From: Bradyrhizobium sp. KBS0727
GTDB lineage: Bacteria; Pseudomonadota; Alphaproteobacteria; Rhizobiales; Xanthobacteraceae
DNA length: 64,000 nucleotides
Assembly: GCF_005937885.2 (NCBI RefSeq)
Contig: NZ_CP042176.1
Coordinates: forward strand, 186,001 to 250,000
Direction of reading: 5' to 3'
The notes under the pieces were generated by a model, which did no database searches, was not told the DNA's origin, and saw only the letters and a program-made list of their open reading frames with translations. The translations under genes were made by a program, and so were the position numbers. Of the stretch, positions 1-9,827 are shown in pieces; the first letter of the stretch is position 1, and every line of letters begins with the position of its first letter.

Positions 1-1
1 C

Positions 2-1117
2 TGGCCGTTCTGCCTGTCGAAATGCCCCTATTGCGATTTCAACAGCCACGTTCGCCACGCACCGATCGACGAAGCGCGCTTTGCCAGCGCCTTTGCGCGC
101 GAGATCGAATCCACGGCCGCGCGGGTGCCGGGGCGGCAGGTGTCCTCGATCTTTCTCGGTGGCGGCACGCCGTCGCTGATGCAGCCGCACACCGTCGGCG
201 CCGTGCTCGACGCGATCGGCAAGCACTGGCAGGTCGCCGATGACGTCGAAGTAACGCTCGAAGCCAATCCGACCAGCGTGGAGGCGACGCGGTTTCGCGG
301 CTATCGTGCCGCCGGCGTCAACCGCGTCTCGCTCGGCGTGCAGGCGCTGGATGACGCCTCGTTGAAAGCGTTGGGCCGGCTGCATACGGCGCGCGAAGCG
401 CTGGATGCGGTTGCGATCGCGCGCACCGTGTTCGACCGTTATTCGTTCGACCTGATCTACGCCCGCCCCGACCAGACGCCGCAGATGTGGGCCGACGAAT
501 TGAAGCTGGCGATTTCGGAAGCCGCCGAACATCTGTCGCTCTATCAACTCACGATCGAGGAAGGCACGCCGTTCTTCGGCCTGCACGCCGCCGGCAAGCT
601 GAAGACGCCGGACGAAGCGGTCGCCCGCGCCCTGTATGACGTGACGCAGGAGGTCTGCGCCATCAACGGCCTGCCTTCGTATGAGATTTCCAACCACGCC
701 CGGCCGGGTGCCGAGTGCAAGCACAACCTGGTCTATTGGCGCGGCGAGGAATATGCCGGCGTCGGCCCCGGCGCCCATGGCCGCCTCGACATCAACGGCA
801 CCAGGCACGCGATCGCGACCGAAAAGCGCCCCGAGGCCTGGCTGATGCGCGTCGAGGCCAACGGCAACGGCGTCACCACCGACGATCTCCTCAACAGCGA
901 GGAGCGCGCCGACGAATTTTTGCTGATGGGATTGCGGCTCGCGGAAGGCATCGATCCCAAGCGCTACGCGGCGCTGTCAGGCCGCGCGCTCGATCCGGCA
1001 CGGATCGCCATCCTTCGCGACGAAGGCGCCATCACCGTCGACGCCGACGGCCGCCTGCGCGTAACGCAGTCTGGATTTCCGGTGCTGGATGCGGTGGTCG
1101 CGGATCTCGCGGCGTAA
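2..1117 (+). CDS. hemW: HemW-like radical SAM heme chaperone, 5' end outside the window
   Basis: Partial gene: the frame is open from base 2 and the start lies upstream. The first visible residues hold the radical SAM cluster motif CLSKCPYC, which binds the 4Fe-4S cluster, followed by the FLGGGTPSL glycine-rich SAM-binding segment. The C-terminal half fits the HemW family, including the HNLVYWRGEEYAGVGPGAHG stretch. The family resembles oxygen-independent coproporphyrinogen oxidase but is understood to deliver heme in the cytoplasm. About 371 residues are visible, so only the first few are missing. It converges on the lipoprotein gene that follows, with 5 bp between them. Confidence 0.93.
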   Translation, partial: WPFCLSKCPYCDFNSHVRHAPIDEARFASAFAREIESTAARVPGRQVSSIFLGGGTPSLMQPHTVGAVLDAIGKHWQVADDVEVTLEANPTSVEATRFRGYRAAGVNRVSLGVQALDDASLKALGRLHTAREALDAVAIARTVFDRYSFDLIYARPDQTPQMWADELKLAISEAAEHLSLYQLTIEEGTPFFGLHAAGKLKTPDEAVARALYDVTQEVCAINGLPSYEISNHARPGAECKHNLVYWRGEEYAGVGPGAHGRLDINGTRHAIATEKRPEAWLMRVEANGNGVTTDDLLNSEERADEFLLMGLRLAEGIDPKRYAALSGRALDPARIAILRDEGAITVDADGRLRVTQSGFPVLDAVVADLAA

Positions 1118-1122
1118 AGTTT

Positions 1123-2415
1123 CTACGCCCCGAAACTCTTCGGCGAACCGGCGACCGCGACGCCGCCGCCGGTCGCAACCTTCATCACCGCCAGCCCGCG
1201 TTCGTTGGTGCCATCGGAGCGGAATCGAAACAACCCGTCGATGCCGGCAAAACCCGACGGATTGGTCAGCGTTTCTGCCGCAAAGCGTTGCGCGCCTTGG
1301 GTGCGCGCGAGAGCTGCGACCAGCGCGACCGCGTCGTAGGTGAGGGTTGCGGTGCGAACCGGCTCGGCGCCATATTTGCTGCGGTAGCGGCCGGCGAAAC
1401 TGCGAAAGCCCGACGGGTCCGGCGCGGCGTAAAGCCCGCCCTGCAGTGCTGCGCTCGCGAACACCCGCGGATTGTCCCACAGCCCGGTGCCGAGCAACTG
1501 GATGTTGCGCAAGTTCACGCCCGCCGCCGTCAGCGCATCCGCCGTCGCCACCACGGATTCACCGTCGTCGGCGATCATCAGCGCATCGGCCGAGCCGAGG
1601 GCTGCCGCCACCGTCCGCACCGCGGCCGAGCGATCGGCGGTGTATTTCTCGAACGCAATGACGCGGCCACCTTTGCGGCCGACCGCCTGCTTGAAGGCGG
1701 CTTCCACCACATTGCCATAGGCGTTGTCGGGCACCAGTGCGGCGAACGAGCGCTTTCCGGTGCCGGCGGCGTAATCGATGATCCGGTTGACGTCGGACTC
1801 CGGGAGAAAACTCAGCAGATAGACGCCGCGCCCGGCGACGCTGGAATCGGTCGAGAACGCGATCACGGAGGTGCCGCGCGTGCGCGTTAGTTGCGCGGTC
1901 GCAGGCACCGAGGCCGCGAACAGCGGACCGAGAATGATTTCCGCGCCCTCGCCGAGCGCCTGCTGGGTGCCTTGCTGCGCGCCTTGCGGGCTGCCGCCGT
2001 CATCCTTGATCAGGAGCTGGACGTTCGGGTTCTGAAACTCGGCCAGCGCCATCTCGGCCGCGTTCTTCATCGATTGCGCGGCGACGCCGGCGTTGCCGGC
2101 CGCCGACAGCGGCAGGATCAGGCCGACCTTGACCTGGCCGTTGCCGACCGACAACGGCTGCTGCTGCGGGCCGGCGGGTCCGGCATCCGGTTGCGACGAG
2201 CTGAACGGGTTGGAAAACTGGCCGAGCGATTGCTGCACGCCGGCGCAGGCGCCGAGCAGCGGCGCGCCGAGAATAAGCCCGACCGCCGTCCGCCGCGTCG
2301 CACCTGACGGCTTAGGATCCGAAGGCTTAGGATCCGAAGACTTGGGATCCGAAGACTTGGGATCCGAAGGCTTGGGACCCGGAGATCCAGGCTTGCGATT
2401 GAGCGGGCCTACCAT
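1123..2415 (-). CDS. LpoA-like penicillin-binding protein activator, lipoprotein
   Basis: A 430-residue protein with a periplasmic-binding (Leu/Ile/Val type) fold. VKVGLILPLSAAGNAG opens the domain and ILGPLFAASV lies in its middle. A twin-arginine-like signal with a lipobox (RRTAVGLILG, then LGAC) lies around residues 41-58. Members in proteobacteria are annotated as penicillin-binding protein activators and usually sit beside rsmI, yraN and gshB, as here. The N terminus is odd: about 40 residues of Ser-Asp-Pro-Lys repeats precede the signal peptide. The start at 2415 is taken because no later start codon precedes the signal. Confidence 0.8.
   Translation of the reverse strand: MVGPLNRKPGSPGPKPSDPKSSDPKSSDPKPSDPKPSGATRRTAVGLILGAPLLGACAGVQQSLGQFSNPFSSSQPDAGPAGPQQQPLSVGNGQVKVGLILPLSAAGNAGVAAQSMKNAAEMALAEFQNPNVQLLIKDDGGSPQGAQQGTQQALGEGAEIILGPLFAASVPATAQLTRTRGTSVIAFSTDSSVAGRGVYLLSFLPESDVNRIIDYAAGTGKRSFAALVPDNAYGNVVEAAFKQAVGRKGGRVIAFEKYTADRSAAVRTVAAALGSADALMIADDGESVVATADALTAAGVNLRNIQLLGTGLWDNPRVFASAALQGGLYAAPDPSGFRSFAGRYRSKYGAEPVRTATLTYDAVALVAALARTQGAQRFAAETLTNPSGFAGIDGLFRFRSDGTNERGLAVMKVATGGGVAVAGSPKSFGA
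2311..2385. repeat. five tandem 15-bp units inside the LpoA-like gene
   Basis: Five consecutive 15-bp units (2311-2325, 2326-2340, 2341-2355, 2356-2370, 2371-2385) with few mismatches, the first four containing GGATCC. On the minus strand each unit encodes Ser-Asp-Pro-Lys plus Ser or Pro. Being in-frame, copy-number change would lengthen or shorten the region before the signal peptide without breaking the gene. Confidence 0.9.
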
Positions 2416-2644
2416 CGTGTCTCTTCTCTTGACCGACCAGGATCGGCCAGGACTCCACCCCTGAAGTCAGACGTGGATTTAGCCATATTGTCGGCGAATG
2501 GTTAACTAAATCAAAAGGATTATGGCCCCACGGCGGCGCTGCCGGTTGCAGGAACCTGCCCTCCTCCCTCTTTCCGCAGCCATGGCGTTCGTTCAACCCC
2601 ACCGCGCTGTGGCGCCGAAGCCGCGTCCCCTTTAGATTGGTATT

Positions 2645-3598
2645 ATGCGCGCAAAAACCAGCTCTAACTACGAGACTGAAGGCGAACCGGGTTCGACCAT
2701 CAGGACATATTCGGTCAGCGGGCATGTTCTGAACGCCCCAAAGCCGGTTCCCGGCCTCTATCTGGTGGCTACCCCGATCGGCCATCTCGGCGATATCACG
2801 CTGCGTGCGCTGGAGACGCTGGCCGGCGTCGACATCATCGCCTGCGAGGACACCCGCATCACCCGCCGCCTGACCGAGCGCTACGCGATCTCGGCGCAGC
2901 TCAAACCCTATCACGAGCACAATGCCGCACTGGCGCGGCCAAAGATCCTGGAGAAGCTGGCACAGGGCGCCTCGATCGCGCTGGTGTCGGACGCCGGCAC
3001 GCCCTTGATATCGGACCCCGGCTTCAAGCTGGTGCGCGAGGTCTGCGCCGCCGGCCACGCCGTGATCGCGGTGCCCGGCGCGTCCTCGGTGTTGACCGCG
3101 CTCTCGGTCGCCGCCCTGCCCACCGACCGGTTTTACTTCGAGGGTTTCTTGCCGCCCAAGCAGGGCGCGCGGCGCGCGCGGCTCGCCGAGCTATCGAAGA
3201 TCGACGCCACGTTAGTCATGTTCGATTCCGGCAACCGCGTGCAGGACACGCTGGCGGATTTGGCCCATGTCATGGGCGATCGCGATGCCGCGATCTGCCG
3301 CGAGCTGACGAAGATGCACGAGCAGATTACCCGTGCACCCATCGCGGAATTGGCGAAAGCGGCCGATACGCTGGAAACGCGCGGCGAATTCGTGCTCGTG
3401 GTTGGCCCGCCGCGTCCCGACTCGCTCATCATGACCGACAGCGACCTCGACGACCTCCTGCGATCGCAGCTTGTGCGCGACAGCGTCAAGGACAGCGTCG
3501 CGCATGCGGTCGAATTATCCGGCCGGCCGCGCCGTGAGGTCTATGCCCGCGCGCTCGAGCTGGCCAAAGAGATTCGAGGCGGCGATGGCGAAGACTGA
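2645..3598 (+). CDS. rsmI: 16S rRNA (cytidine1402-2'-O)-methyltransferase
   Basis: 317 residues, full length for RsmI. The SAM-binding tetrapyrrole-methylase fold opens with [20 protein letters not shown], followed by ACEDTR and [13 protein letters not shown], all family signatures. The enzyme methylates the ribose of C1402 in the ribosomal decoding centre. The first 35 or so residues precede the conserved core, so the real start could be a little downstream. The gene is divergent from the LpoA-like gene and overlaps the next gene by 14 bp, suggesting translational coupling. Confidence 0.93.
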   Translation: MRAKTSSNYETEGEPGSTIRTYSVSGHVLNAPKPVPGLYLVATPIGHLGDITLRALETLAGVDIIACEDTRITRRLTERYAISAQLKPYHEHNAALARPKILEKLAQGASIALVSDAGTPLISDPGFKLVREVCAAGHAVIAVPGASSVLTALSVAALPTDRFYFEGFLPPKQGARRARLAELSKIDATLVMFDSGNRVQDTLADLAHVMGDRDAAICRELTKMHEQITRAPIAELAKAADTLETRGEFVLVVGPPRPDSLIMTDSDLDDLLRSQLVRDSVKDSVAHAVELSGRPRREVYARALELAKEIRGGDGED

Positions 3599-4013
3599 CG
3601 GCGCCGCGCCATCCGAACCTTCTAAAGTGGATCCTGCCGCCAAATCCGCTTCCCCGGCGCGGGTCGCGGCCTTCCGCACCGGATTATCCGCCGAAAGCCG
3701 CGCCGCCGCGCTGCTGATGGCCAAGGGCTACCGCATTCTGGCAAAACGCTTCAAAACGCCCCATGGCGAGATCGACCTGGTGGCGAAGAAACGCAATCTG
3801 CTGGTTTTCGTCGAGGTCAAGGCCCGCGCCAGCCTGGATGACGCGGCCTATGCGGTGACGCCGCGGCAGCAGGCGCGCATCATCGACGCCGCGCAGGGGT
3901 GGCTGATGGCGCATCCCGAGCATGCGGAATTTGACCTGCGATTTGACGCCATCCTGATTGCGCCGCGGCACCTGCCGCGCCATCTGTTAGCGGCATTCGA
4001 CGCCAGCAGTTAA
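3585..4013 (+). CDS. YraN family (UPF0102) nuclease-fold protein
   Basis: 142 residues from an ATG at 3585, inside the end of rsmI. The core contains [14 protein letters not shown] (here [11 protein letters not shown]) and [10 protein letters not shown], the D and ExK positions of the restriction-endonuclease-like fold seen in YraN proteins. The first 30 residues are low complexity. The rsmI-yraN-gshB order is conserved across proteobacteria. The biological role of YraN is not settled. A longer reading frame runs upstream but lies within rsmI, so the 3585 start is preferred. Confidence 0.85.
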   Translation: MAKTDGAAPSEPSKVDPAAKSASPARVAAFRTGLSAESRAAALLMAKGYRILAKRFKTPHGEIDLVAKKRNLLVFVEVKARASLDDAAYAVTPRQQARIIDAAQGWLMAHPEHAEFDLRFDAILIAPRHLPRHLLAAFDASS

Positions 4014-4019
4014 TTTTCC

Positions 4020-4070
4020 GACGCGTTTTCTTGACGCGAACCGGTACCCACTTCGCTTGAAAACGCTATA
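4020..4070. repeat. palindromic intergenic repeat, family 1, copy A
   Basis: A stretch of about 50 bp containing GCGTTTTC near one end and GAAAACGC near the other, around ACCGGT. Variants recur at 60461-60513, 61431-61509 and 62266-62317, always between genes. The inverted ends can fold, and here it sits between yraN and gshB. Confidence 0.8.
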
Positions 4071-4105
4071 GAAACTCACTTCCCTCCAGAGACCCGGACC
4101 CCCCT

Positions 4106-5050
4106 ATGAAATTGAATGTCGCCGTCCAGATGGACCCCATCGCGCGTATCAACGTCCGCGGCGATTCGACCTTTGCGTTATTGCTGGAAGCGCAAAAGCG
4201 CGGTCACGGCCTTTCCTATTACACCCCGGACAAACTCTCGCTGCGTGGCGAGGAGCTGGTGGCGCCGGTGCAGATGCTGACCGTGCGCGACGAAGCCGGC
4301 GATCACTTCACCCTCGGCGAGCCGAAGCGTACGCCGCTTGCCGCCTTCGACGTCGTGCTGCTGCGCCAGGACCCGCCGTTCGACCTCGCCTACATCACCT
4401 CGACGCATCTCCTCGAGCGCATCCATCCCAAGACGCTGGTCGTCAACAACCCGGCCTCGGTGCGCAACGCGCCGGAAAAGATCATGGTGATGAACTTTCC
4501 GCACCTGATGCCGCCGACGCTGATCTCGCGCGATCTCGACGAGATCAATTCGTTCCGCGACGAGCACGGCGCCGTCGTCATGAAACCGCTGCACGGCCAT
4601 GGCGGCGCCGCGGTGTTTCGCGTCATGCCGCAGGACATGAATTTCGGCTCGCTGTTCGACATGTTCTCGGTCACCTTCCGCGAACCCTGGGTGATCCAGC
4701 GCTTCCTGCCCGAAGTGAAGCATGGCGACAAGCGCATCATCCTGGTCGACGGCGAGTTCGCCGGCGCCGTCAACCGCGTGCCGGCGCCGGACGACCTGCG
4801 TTCCAACATGGTGCGCGGCGGGGCCGCCCACGCCACCGACCTCTCCGACCGCGAGCGCGAGATTTGCGCCACTGTCGGTCCGGTGCTGCGCGAACTCGGG
4901 CTTTTGTTCGTCGGCATCGACGTGATCGACGGCAACCTCACCGAGATCAACGTCACGTCCCCCACGGGAATCCGCGCGATCGCGCGGCTCAATGGCCCGG
5001 ATGTGGCCGCGATGATCTGGGATACCATCGAGGCCAAGCACGCCAAGTAA
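4106..5050 (+). CDS. gshB: glutathione synthase
   Basis: 314 residues, the usual GshB length. N-terminal [11 protein letters not shown] with the substrate-domain start, then the ATP-grasp region: [29 protein letters not shown] and the C-terminal [18 protein letters not shown]. The enzyme ligates glycine to gamma-glutamylcysteine using ATP in the cytoplasm. It lies 92 bp after yraN and is followed by a hairpin. Confidence 0.96.
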   Translation: MKLNVAVQMDPIARINVRGDSTFALLLEAQKRGHGLSYYTPDKLSLRGEELVAPVQMLTVRDEAGDHFTLGEPKRTPLAAFDVVLLRQDPPFDLAYITSTHLLERIHPKTLVVNNPASVRNAPEKIMVMNFPHLMPPTLISRDLDEINSFRDEHGAVVMKPLHGHGGAAVFRVMPQDMNFGSLFDMFSVTFREPWVIQRFLPEVKHGDKRIILVDGEFAGAVNRVPAPDDLRSNMVRGGAAHATDLSDREREICATVGPVLRELGLLFVGIDVIDGNLTEINVTSPTGIRAIARLNGPDVAAMIWDTIEAKHAK

Positions 5051-5121
5051 CGCGCCAGGTGAAATGAGTGCGGCGGCAAATAAAGCGCCGCGGCTGATGG
5101 AGCGTCGCAGCAAATAAAGCA

Positions 5122-5144
5122 GCGCGGAAAATAATTTTCCGCGC
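5122..5144 (+). terminator. probable terminator after gshB
   Basis: A perfect inverted repeat with 10-bp arms (GCGCGGAAAA and its complement) and a 3-base loop, 72 bp after the gshB stop. The A-rich/T-rich inner stem makes it bidirectional in form, but no long T tract follows it. Confidence 0.5.
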
Positions 5145-5296
5145 CGGGTTGTGCTGTCAGTCTATTTCTACTGTGTCACCTTATCCCACTTGCCAATTTC
5201 CGGAAGCGGGCGCAGCCTGTAGCTGCGGATGAATCTGTCCGCAAGAAACGCGCGACTAATCAAAAGCGACAAATCAAAATCAGTGGAGGAAGACGC

Positions 5297-6280
5297 ATGA
5301 CGACGAATCTTTCGCGACGGTCACTGCTTTCGCTTGGTGCGGGTCTTGGCGTGGGTCTTGGCGCCTCGACCATGCTCGGCGGCAGCGCGCTGGCGCGCGC
5401 GCCCAAGCTCGGCACCCAGACGCCCTACTGGCACCGCTTCGAACTCGGCGACGCCGAGGTGACGGTTGTTTCCGACGGCCCGCTGCCGCTCGGCGATCCC
5501 TCCGGCACCTTCACCGGCGTGCCGAAGGAAGAAGTAAAGAAGATGCTCACGGACAATTTCCTCAACCCCGACAATGTCGTGCTGGAGCAGAACTCGCCGA
5601 TCGTGAATACCGGCGACAAACTGATCCTGTTCGACACCGGCATGGGCACCTCGAAGGCCTTCGGCCCGACCACCGGCCGCCAGCAGAAGAGCATGGCGGA
5701 GGCCGGCATCAAGGCCAGTGATATCGACGCGGTGGTGCTGTCGCACGCCCATATCGACCATATCGGCGGCATCGTCGGCGCCGACGACAAGCCGCTGTTC
5801 CCGAACGCGCAGTACTATATCTCGCAGGCGGATTTCGATTACTGGACCGACGAAGGCAAGCTCGGCAGCCCGCTGAAGGACTTCGTGATTCACGCCCGCA
5901 AGAACCTGCTGCCGGTGCGCGACCGCATCGTGTTCTTCAAGGACGGCCAGGAATTCGTGCCCGGCGTGCAGGCGATGGCGGCCCCCGGCCACACCGTGGG
6001 CCATCACATGTTCATGGTGACGTCGAAAGGAAAATCCTTCGCGTTCCTCGGCGACCTCACCCACCATGCGGTGCTGCTGCTGGAACGGCCGTTGATGGAA
6101 TTCTCCTATGACACCGATCCGAAGCAGTCGGCGCAGTCACGGGTCAAGATGCTGACCATGCTGGCCGCCAACAAGATCCCTGTCATGTCCTATCACTTCG
6201 CCTGGCCGGGCTATGGCCACGTCGCCAAGAACGGCGAGGGCTTTCGGTATTATCCGGAGCCGATGAACATGCTGCTCTGA
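5297..6280 (+). CDS. Tat-exported MBL-fold metallo-hydrolase
   Basis: 327 residues. The N terminus has a twin-arginine signal (SRRSLLSLGAGLGVG...), predicting export of a folded metalloprotein to the periplasm. The metallo-beta-lactamase zinc motif is HAHIDHIGG, with later ligands in APGHTVGHH and FLGDLTHHA. The substrate cannot be read from the sequence; the family includes quorum-quenching lactonases and other hydrolases. AGGAAG just before the ATG supports the start. It stands alone, 246 bp after gshB. Confidence 0.88.
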   Translation: MTTNLSRRSLLSLGAGLGVGLGASTMLGGSALARAPKLGTQTPYWHRFELGDAEVTVVSDGPLPLGDPSGTFTGVPKEEVKKMLTDNFLNPDNVVLEQNSPIVNTGDKLILFDTGMGTSKAFGPTTGRQQKSMAEAGIKASDIDAVVLSHAHIDHIGGIVGADDKPLFPNAQYYISQADFDYWTDEGKLGSPLKDFVIHARKNLLPVRDRIVFFKDGQEFVPGVQAMAAPGHTVGHHMFMVTSKGKSFAFLGDLTHHAVLLLERPLMEFSYDTDPKQSAQSRVKMLTMLAANKIPVMSYHFAWPGYGHVAKNGEGFRYYPEPMNMLL

Positions 6281-6366
6281 ACCAACGTGCGCGACCCAGG
6301 GGGCTGGCCGCTGGCCGGCCCCGAATGCCGGAGCGCCGGATTGAGCCGCAAGTCCACCGACTGCGG

Positions 6367-6960
6367 CTATTTCATTTGAGCCCCGGAGAAAACAACATTG
6401 CCGCCAGGCGACCCGCAAAATTGACCTTTTTTTCCCGGCGCCACCGTCGTGCGCATCGTCATCGACCGCACGGCCGGAGGATTGTAGACGTACGTGAACA
6501 CCACCGGCCGCGTGCAGGTGTTTGAGAAATCTATGCATGGCATCTCGCCGTTGCTCACCTTGTCCATATGGGTTTTCTGAGCGGCACAAACCGTGGGCCC
6601 CTGCGAAGCATCTTTCGCAGGCGCGCCTGGCGCCGCACCAATCCGCACCATCCTGATTGAGCTGTTTGGCCCATCGATCTCCGTCGCCGATTTGCTGGTG
6701 TAGGTGAACGGGCCCGCGCTGGTGGTGTAGGTCATCACGTTGCCGTTGCAGGTCCAGCTTCCCTCGGTTCGACAGGCGACGTTCTCATCACATTTTGCCT
6801 GTCCATCAGCGGTGAGTGTCGCCTTGTTGGTGATGCCGAACGGACCATAATGGCGCCAAACGCCGATGAATTTCGATGCGCAGCTTGCGGAAGGAGACGC
6901 GATGGCGCTTCCCGCAGTCAGCGTTGCGATGGTGACGATAAATGCCTGCGCTATTTTCAA
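6367..6960 (-). CDS. small exported protein of unknown function
   Basis: About 197 residues if begun at TTG 6960, which has a GAGGAG ribosome site in the right place; the resulting protein begins with a hydrophobic signal (LKIAQAFIVTIATLTAGSAIAS). A longer ATG start at 7053 would put 31 residues before the signal and is less likely. The mature part has six or more cysteines (CASKF, CDENVAC, SWTCNGN, CAAQK, CIDFSNTC), suggesting disulfides in the periplasm. No family recognised. Confidence 0.7.
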   Translation of the reverse strand: MKIAQAFIVTIATLTAGSAIASPSASCASKFIGVWRHYGPFGITNKATLTADGQAKCDENVACRTEGSWTCNGNVMTYTTSAGPFTYTSKSATEIDGPNSSIRMVRIGAAPGAPAKDASQGPTVCAAQKTHMDKVSNGEMPCIDFSNTCTRPVVFTYVYNPPAVRSMTMRTTVAPGKKGQFCGSPGGNVVFSGAQMK

Positions 6961-7246
6961 GTAAGTTCTCCTCGAGAGAAGCGAGCCTCGCGATGCCGGA
7001 GGCAGCAGCAAAGCCAGGCTCGGCTGTTGGGTACTATTTCTGAAAACTCGCATTTCTCAAACAGATCACGTCGGCCGTGCGACGAAATACACCGGTTGCG
7101 TTCGCGGCCATGCAACTCCACGGGCGTTCGAATTTGGTTTCTCTCACCAGGCCACCCGACCTACCCCTATGGGTAGCCCCCCAGATCGCGTAAGCAGGGA
7201 TCAGCACGCCTGACGCCTGACCTGAACGCGATTCGGAGAGTCCCCA

Positions 7247-7561
7247 TTGGCCGACCAACCGACCACCAAGCCGCCGCCGCCCTTGATCTATGAAGACACC
7301 GGCGCTGCGGCGCCTGTGGTCTATTTCGACATCGTCGGCGCCTACGGCACCATGAACGGTTCGATCGAGCTGGAGCTGGCGACCCGCATTCTCGTTCCGA
7401 AGACCGACGGTACCACCGAGGTGAAGTTCATCTCGTCCGGCCGGCTGCGCTGCACCGCGAATGCCGCGACCAACTTGCGCAACGGCCTCGATGCGGCGTT
7501 GAAGATGTTGGAGCAGCCGGACGCCAAGACGATGGCGATCGCAGCCTCTAAGCTGAATTGA
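7247..7561 (+). CDS. conserved small protein of unknown function
   Basis: 104 residues from a TTG with GGAGAG placed 6 bp upstream. It is acidic to neutral, with no signal peptide or membrane segment; central region VVYFDIVGAYGTMNGSIELE and a C-terminal helical part. No domain recognised. It stands alone between the exported protein and the diguanylate cyclase. Confidence 0.65.
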   Translation: MADQPTTKPPPPLIYEDTGAAAPVVYFDIVGAYGTMNGSIELELATRILVPKTDGTTEVKFISSGRLRCTANAATNLRNGLDAALKMLEQPDAKTMAIAASKLN

Positions 7562-7653
7562 ACGCCGCGCGCCGGTTTTCGCCACGCGGAAAAACCATGG
7601 TTATCGCACCGGCAAATCTCCAAAGAAGCTAAATATTTACGCTTTGGGGAACT

Positions 7654-8979
7654 TTGGAACCGGGCTTAAGCACCTCTCAATGCCTGCCGGCCGACATTGC
7701 GGCCATGACAGCCACCGTCGCACCGGTCCCCCATTCCACGATTGCCGCGAAACCGCAGCAGACGAAATCGCGCTTTCGCGTCGGTATCGCCTGGCTGCTC
7801 GCCGGCATGCATCCGGAGCCCGACGATACCCGCAGCGAGTTGCTGCATCCCCGCGCCGGCAAGACGACGACGCTGGTGGTCGCGATCTTCATGTCGCTGA
7901 TGACGGCTGTGATCGCCGCAGCCCTGACCGGCGCCGCGTGGGCTTATGCCTGGATGGCGGCCGAGATCGTGCTCGGCGGCATCCGGGTTTACCTGATGCT
8001 GAAGGACGTCGCGAAGACGAAGGCCGCGCAACGAATCGGAACGTCCATGGCGCCGATCTGGGCCGGGCTCGCCTCCGTCTTCCTGCTTACCGTCGGCAGT
8101 TATCAATGCGTGGGATCGGGCTCTCTGCCGCTGATCCTGATGGCCGGCATCGGCCTCGCCAACCGGGTCAGTGGCGTTTCCTCGCGCAACGCCGGCACGC
8201 CGCGTTATGGCGCGGTCATGATCTGCATCCTGACGCTGCCGTTCGGGCTGGCGACGATCCTCTCGCCGATCCCGTACCTGTTCCTGATCGGTTTGCAGAC
8301 GCCGTTCTACATCGCCGGAATGATTTTCCTGCTGCTCGAGAACCAAAGGAGCTTGCTCAAGCTGCACCGTTCCGAGCACCGCAATCGCCAGATGGCGCAT
8401 CACGACCTGCTCACCGGTCTGCCCAACCGCGCCATGAACCAAAAACTGTTCGCCGAACTGCTCGCCGGACCGGAGCCTGTCTCTCCCCATTCGAAACTCA
8501 CCGTGTTCTGTCTCGACCTCGACGGCTTCAAGGCCGTCAATGACGGACTGGGACATGCGACCGGCGACGCCGTTCTGGTCGCGGTGTCCCGCCGCTTGCG
8601 CGCCAGCGTTCGCGAGATCGATGCGGTATGCCGCCTCGGCGGCGACGAATTCGTCGTCCTGCTGCCGGATATCGCCGACGACGCAGCCGTCTCGATCGCA
8701 CAGCGGATCATCGCCGCGGTGTCAGCTCCGTTCGAATTCGCGCCCGCCGCAAAAATCGGCGTCAGCATCGGCATCGCCGCCGCAACCCGCGACGGCAACA
8801 CCGCCGACGAACTCCTCAGCGCCGCCGACCGCGCCATGTACGAAGCCAAACGCCGCGGCAAAGGCGGGTTCGTGATCCACGCGCCGGGTGTGGAGGGGGT
8901 GAGTCTGGTGCCGGCGCTGGATGCGCATGTGGGAATCGCGGCGGGACCGGTCCTTGAACGCGCGAATTCGGCCGCCTAG
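7654..8979 (+). CDS. membrane-bound diguanylate cyclase (GGDEF)
   Basis: 441 residues. The N-terminal half has several hydrophobic segments (about residues 65-240), giving a membrane sensor part without a recognised ligand domain. The C-terminal half is a full GGDEF domain: HDLLTGLPNR, FCLDLDGFKAVND and an intact GGDEF near residue 328. An RxxD inhibitory site (REID) sits exactly five residues before GGDEF, so product feedback is expected. It makes the second messenger cyclic di-GMP from GTP. TTG 7654 follows a GGGGAA site; ATG 7705 is an alternative start. Confidence 0.9.
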   Translation: MEPGLSTSQCLPADIAAMTATVAPVPHSTIAAKPQQTKSRFRVGIAWLLAGMHPEPDDTRSELLHPRAGKTTTLVVAIFMSLMTAVIAAALTGAAWAYAWMAAEIVLGGIRVYLMLKDVAKTKAAQRIGTSMAPIWAGLASVFLLTVGSYQCVGSGSLPLILMAGIGLANRVSGVSSRNAGTPRYGAVMICILTLPFGLATILSPIPYLFLIGLQTPFYIAGMIFLLLENQRSLLKLHRSEHRNRQMAHHDLLTGLPNRAMNQKLFAELLAGPEPVSPHSKLTVFCLDLDGFKAVNDGLGHATGDAVLVAVSRRLRASVREIDAVCRLGGDEFVVLLPDIADDAAVSIAQRIIAAVSAPFEFAPAAKIGVSIGIAAATRDGNTADELLSAADRAMYEAKRRGKGGFVIHAPGVEGVSLVPALDAHVGIAAGPVLERANSAA

Positions 8980-9106
8980 CCTACCTTTGCCGGGGGATTG
9001 CCTGCGCACCAATCGGCGGCGCTGCCGAAGTGCACACCCTATGTTCCTGTAATGTTCTTGACTTGCCACCGGGTTCCGCTACCTTCGATTGCGCAATGAG
9101 GGCGGC

Positions 9107-9757
9107 ATGGTTCAGCGGGTTTCCACCGTAGCCTTTGAGGGGATCGAGGCTCGCGCGGTCGACGTGCAGGTGCAGGTAGCACCTGGTCTGCCGGCGTTCG
9201 CCGTCGTCGGGCTGGGGGACAAGGCGGTGTCCGAGGCCCGCGAGCGGGTGCGCTCGGCTCTGATCACCTCCGGGCTGGCGCTGCCGGCGCGCCGGATCAC
9301 GGTCAATCTGGCACCCGCGGATCTCCCGAAGGAAGGCAGCCATTACGATCTGCCGATCGCGCTCGGCCTGATGGCCGCCATCGGCGCGATCCCGCCGGAT
9401 GCATTGAACGGCTACACCGTGCTCGGCGAACTCGGCCTCGATGGCTCGATCGCGCCGGTCGCGGGCGTGCTGCCGGCGGCGATCGGAGCGAATTCGCGCG
9501 ACGAGGGGCTGATCTGCCCGGCGGCCTGCGGCTCGGAAGCCGCGTGGGCGAGCCCCGATATCCAGATCATCGCGGCGAAGTCGCTGATCCAGATTGCCAA
9601 CCATTTCAAGGGCACGCAGGTGCTGTCGCGCCCTTCACCAAGAGTACACGAGCAGGAAGCCACGCTGCTCGACCTGCGCGACATCAAGGGCCAGGAAAGT
9701 GCAAAACGCGCGCTCGAGATCGCGGCGGCCGGCGGGCATCATTTGCTGATGTTGTGA
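9107..9757 (+). pseudogene. comM: comM (yifB), 5' part, interrupted by island insertion
   Basis: Encodes the N-terminal S5/Lon-like domain of the YifB/ComM family (MVQRVSTVAFEGIEARAVDV, VGLGDKAVSEARERVRSAL) up to GGHHLLM. The frame then enters island sequence and stops after one extra codon. The ATG at 9107 has GAGGG in place. The rest of the gene is at 44178-45071; joining 9751 to 44178 gives one 512-residue frame. ComM is an AAA+ helicase known to help integrate transforming DNA in naturally competent bacteria. The fragment lacks the ATPase domain and should be inactive. Confidence 0.95.
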
Positions 9758-9767
9758 ACAATTAACC
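9726..9767. other. attL of the island
   Basis: Chromosomal half-site 9726-9745, crossover dinucleotide CT at 9746-9747, island half-site 9748-9767 ending in CAATTAACC. The island half-site pairs with 44152-44171 as an inverted repeat matching at 17 of 20 positions, forming attP after excision. Confidence 0.8.
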
Positions 9768-9774
9768 TAGCTGT

Positions 9775-9827
9775 GGGGACAATAGGCCGGTATCTGTGAT
9801 CAAAGATGGCTTGAATCTATTGTCCCC
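9775..9827. repeat. 11-bp inverted repeat near the left end
   Basis: GGGGACAATAG at 9775-9785 and its exact complement CTATTGTCCCC at 9817-9827, separated by 31 bp. The second arm lies inside the last codons of the replication gene. It could bind a directionality factor or be a weak terminator; nothing here decides between them. Confidence 0.5.
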
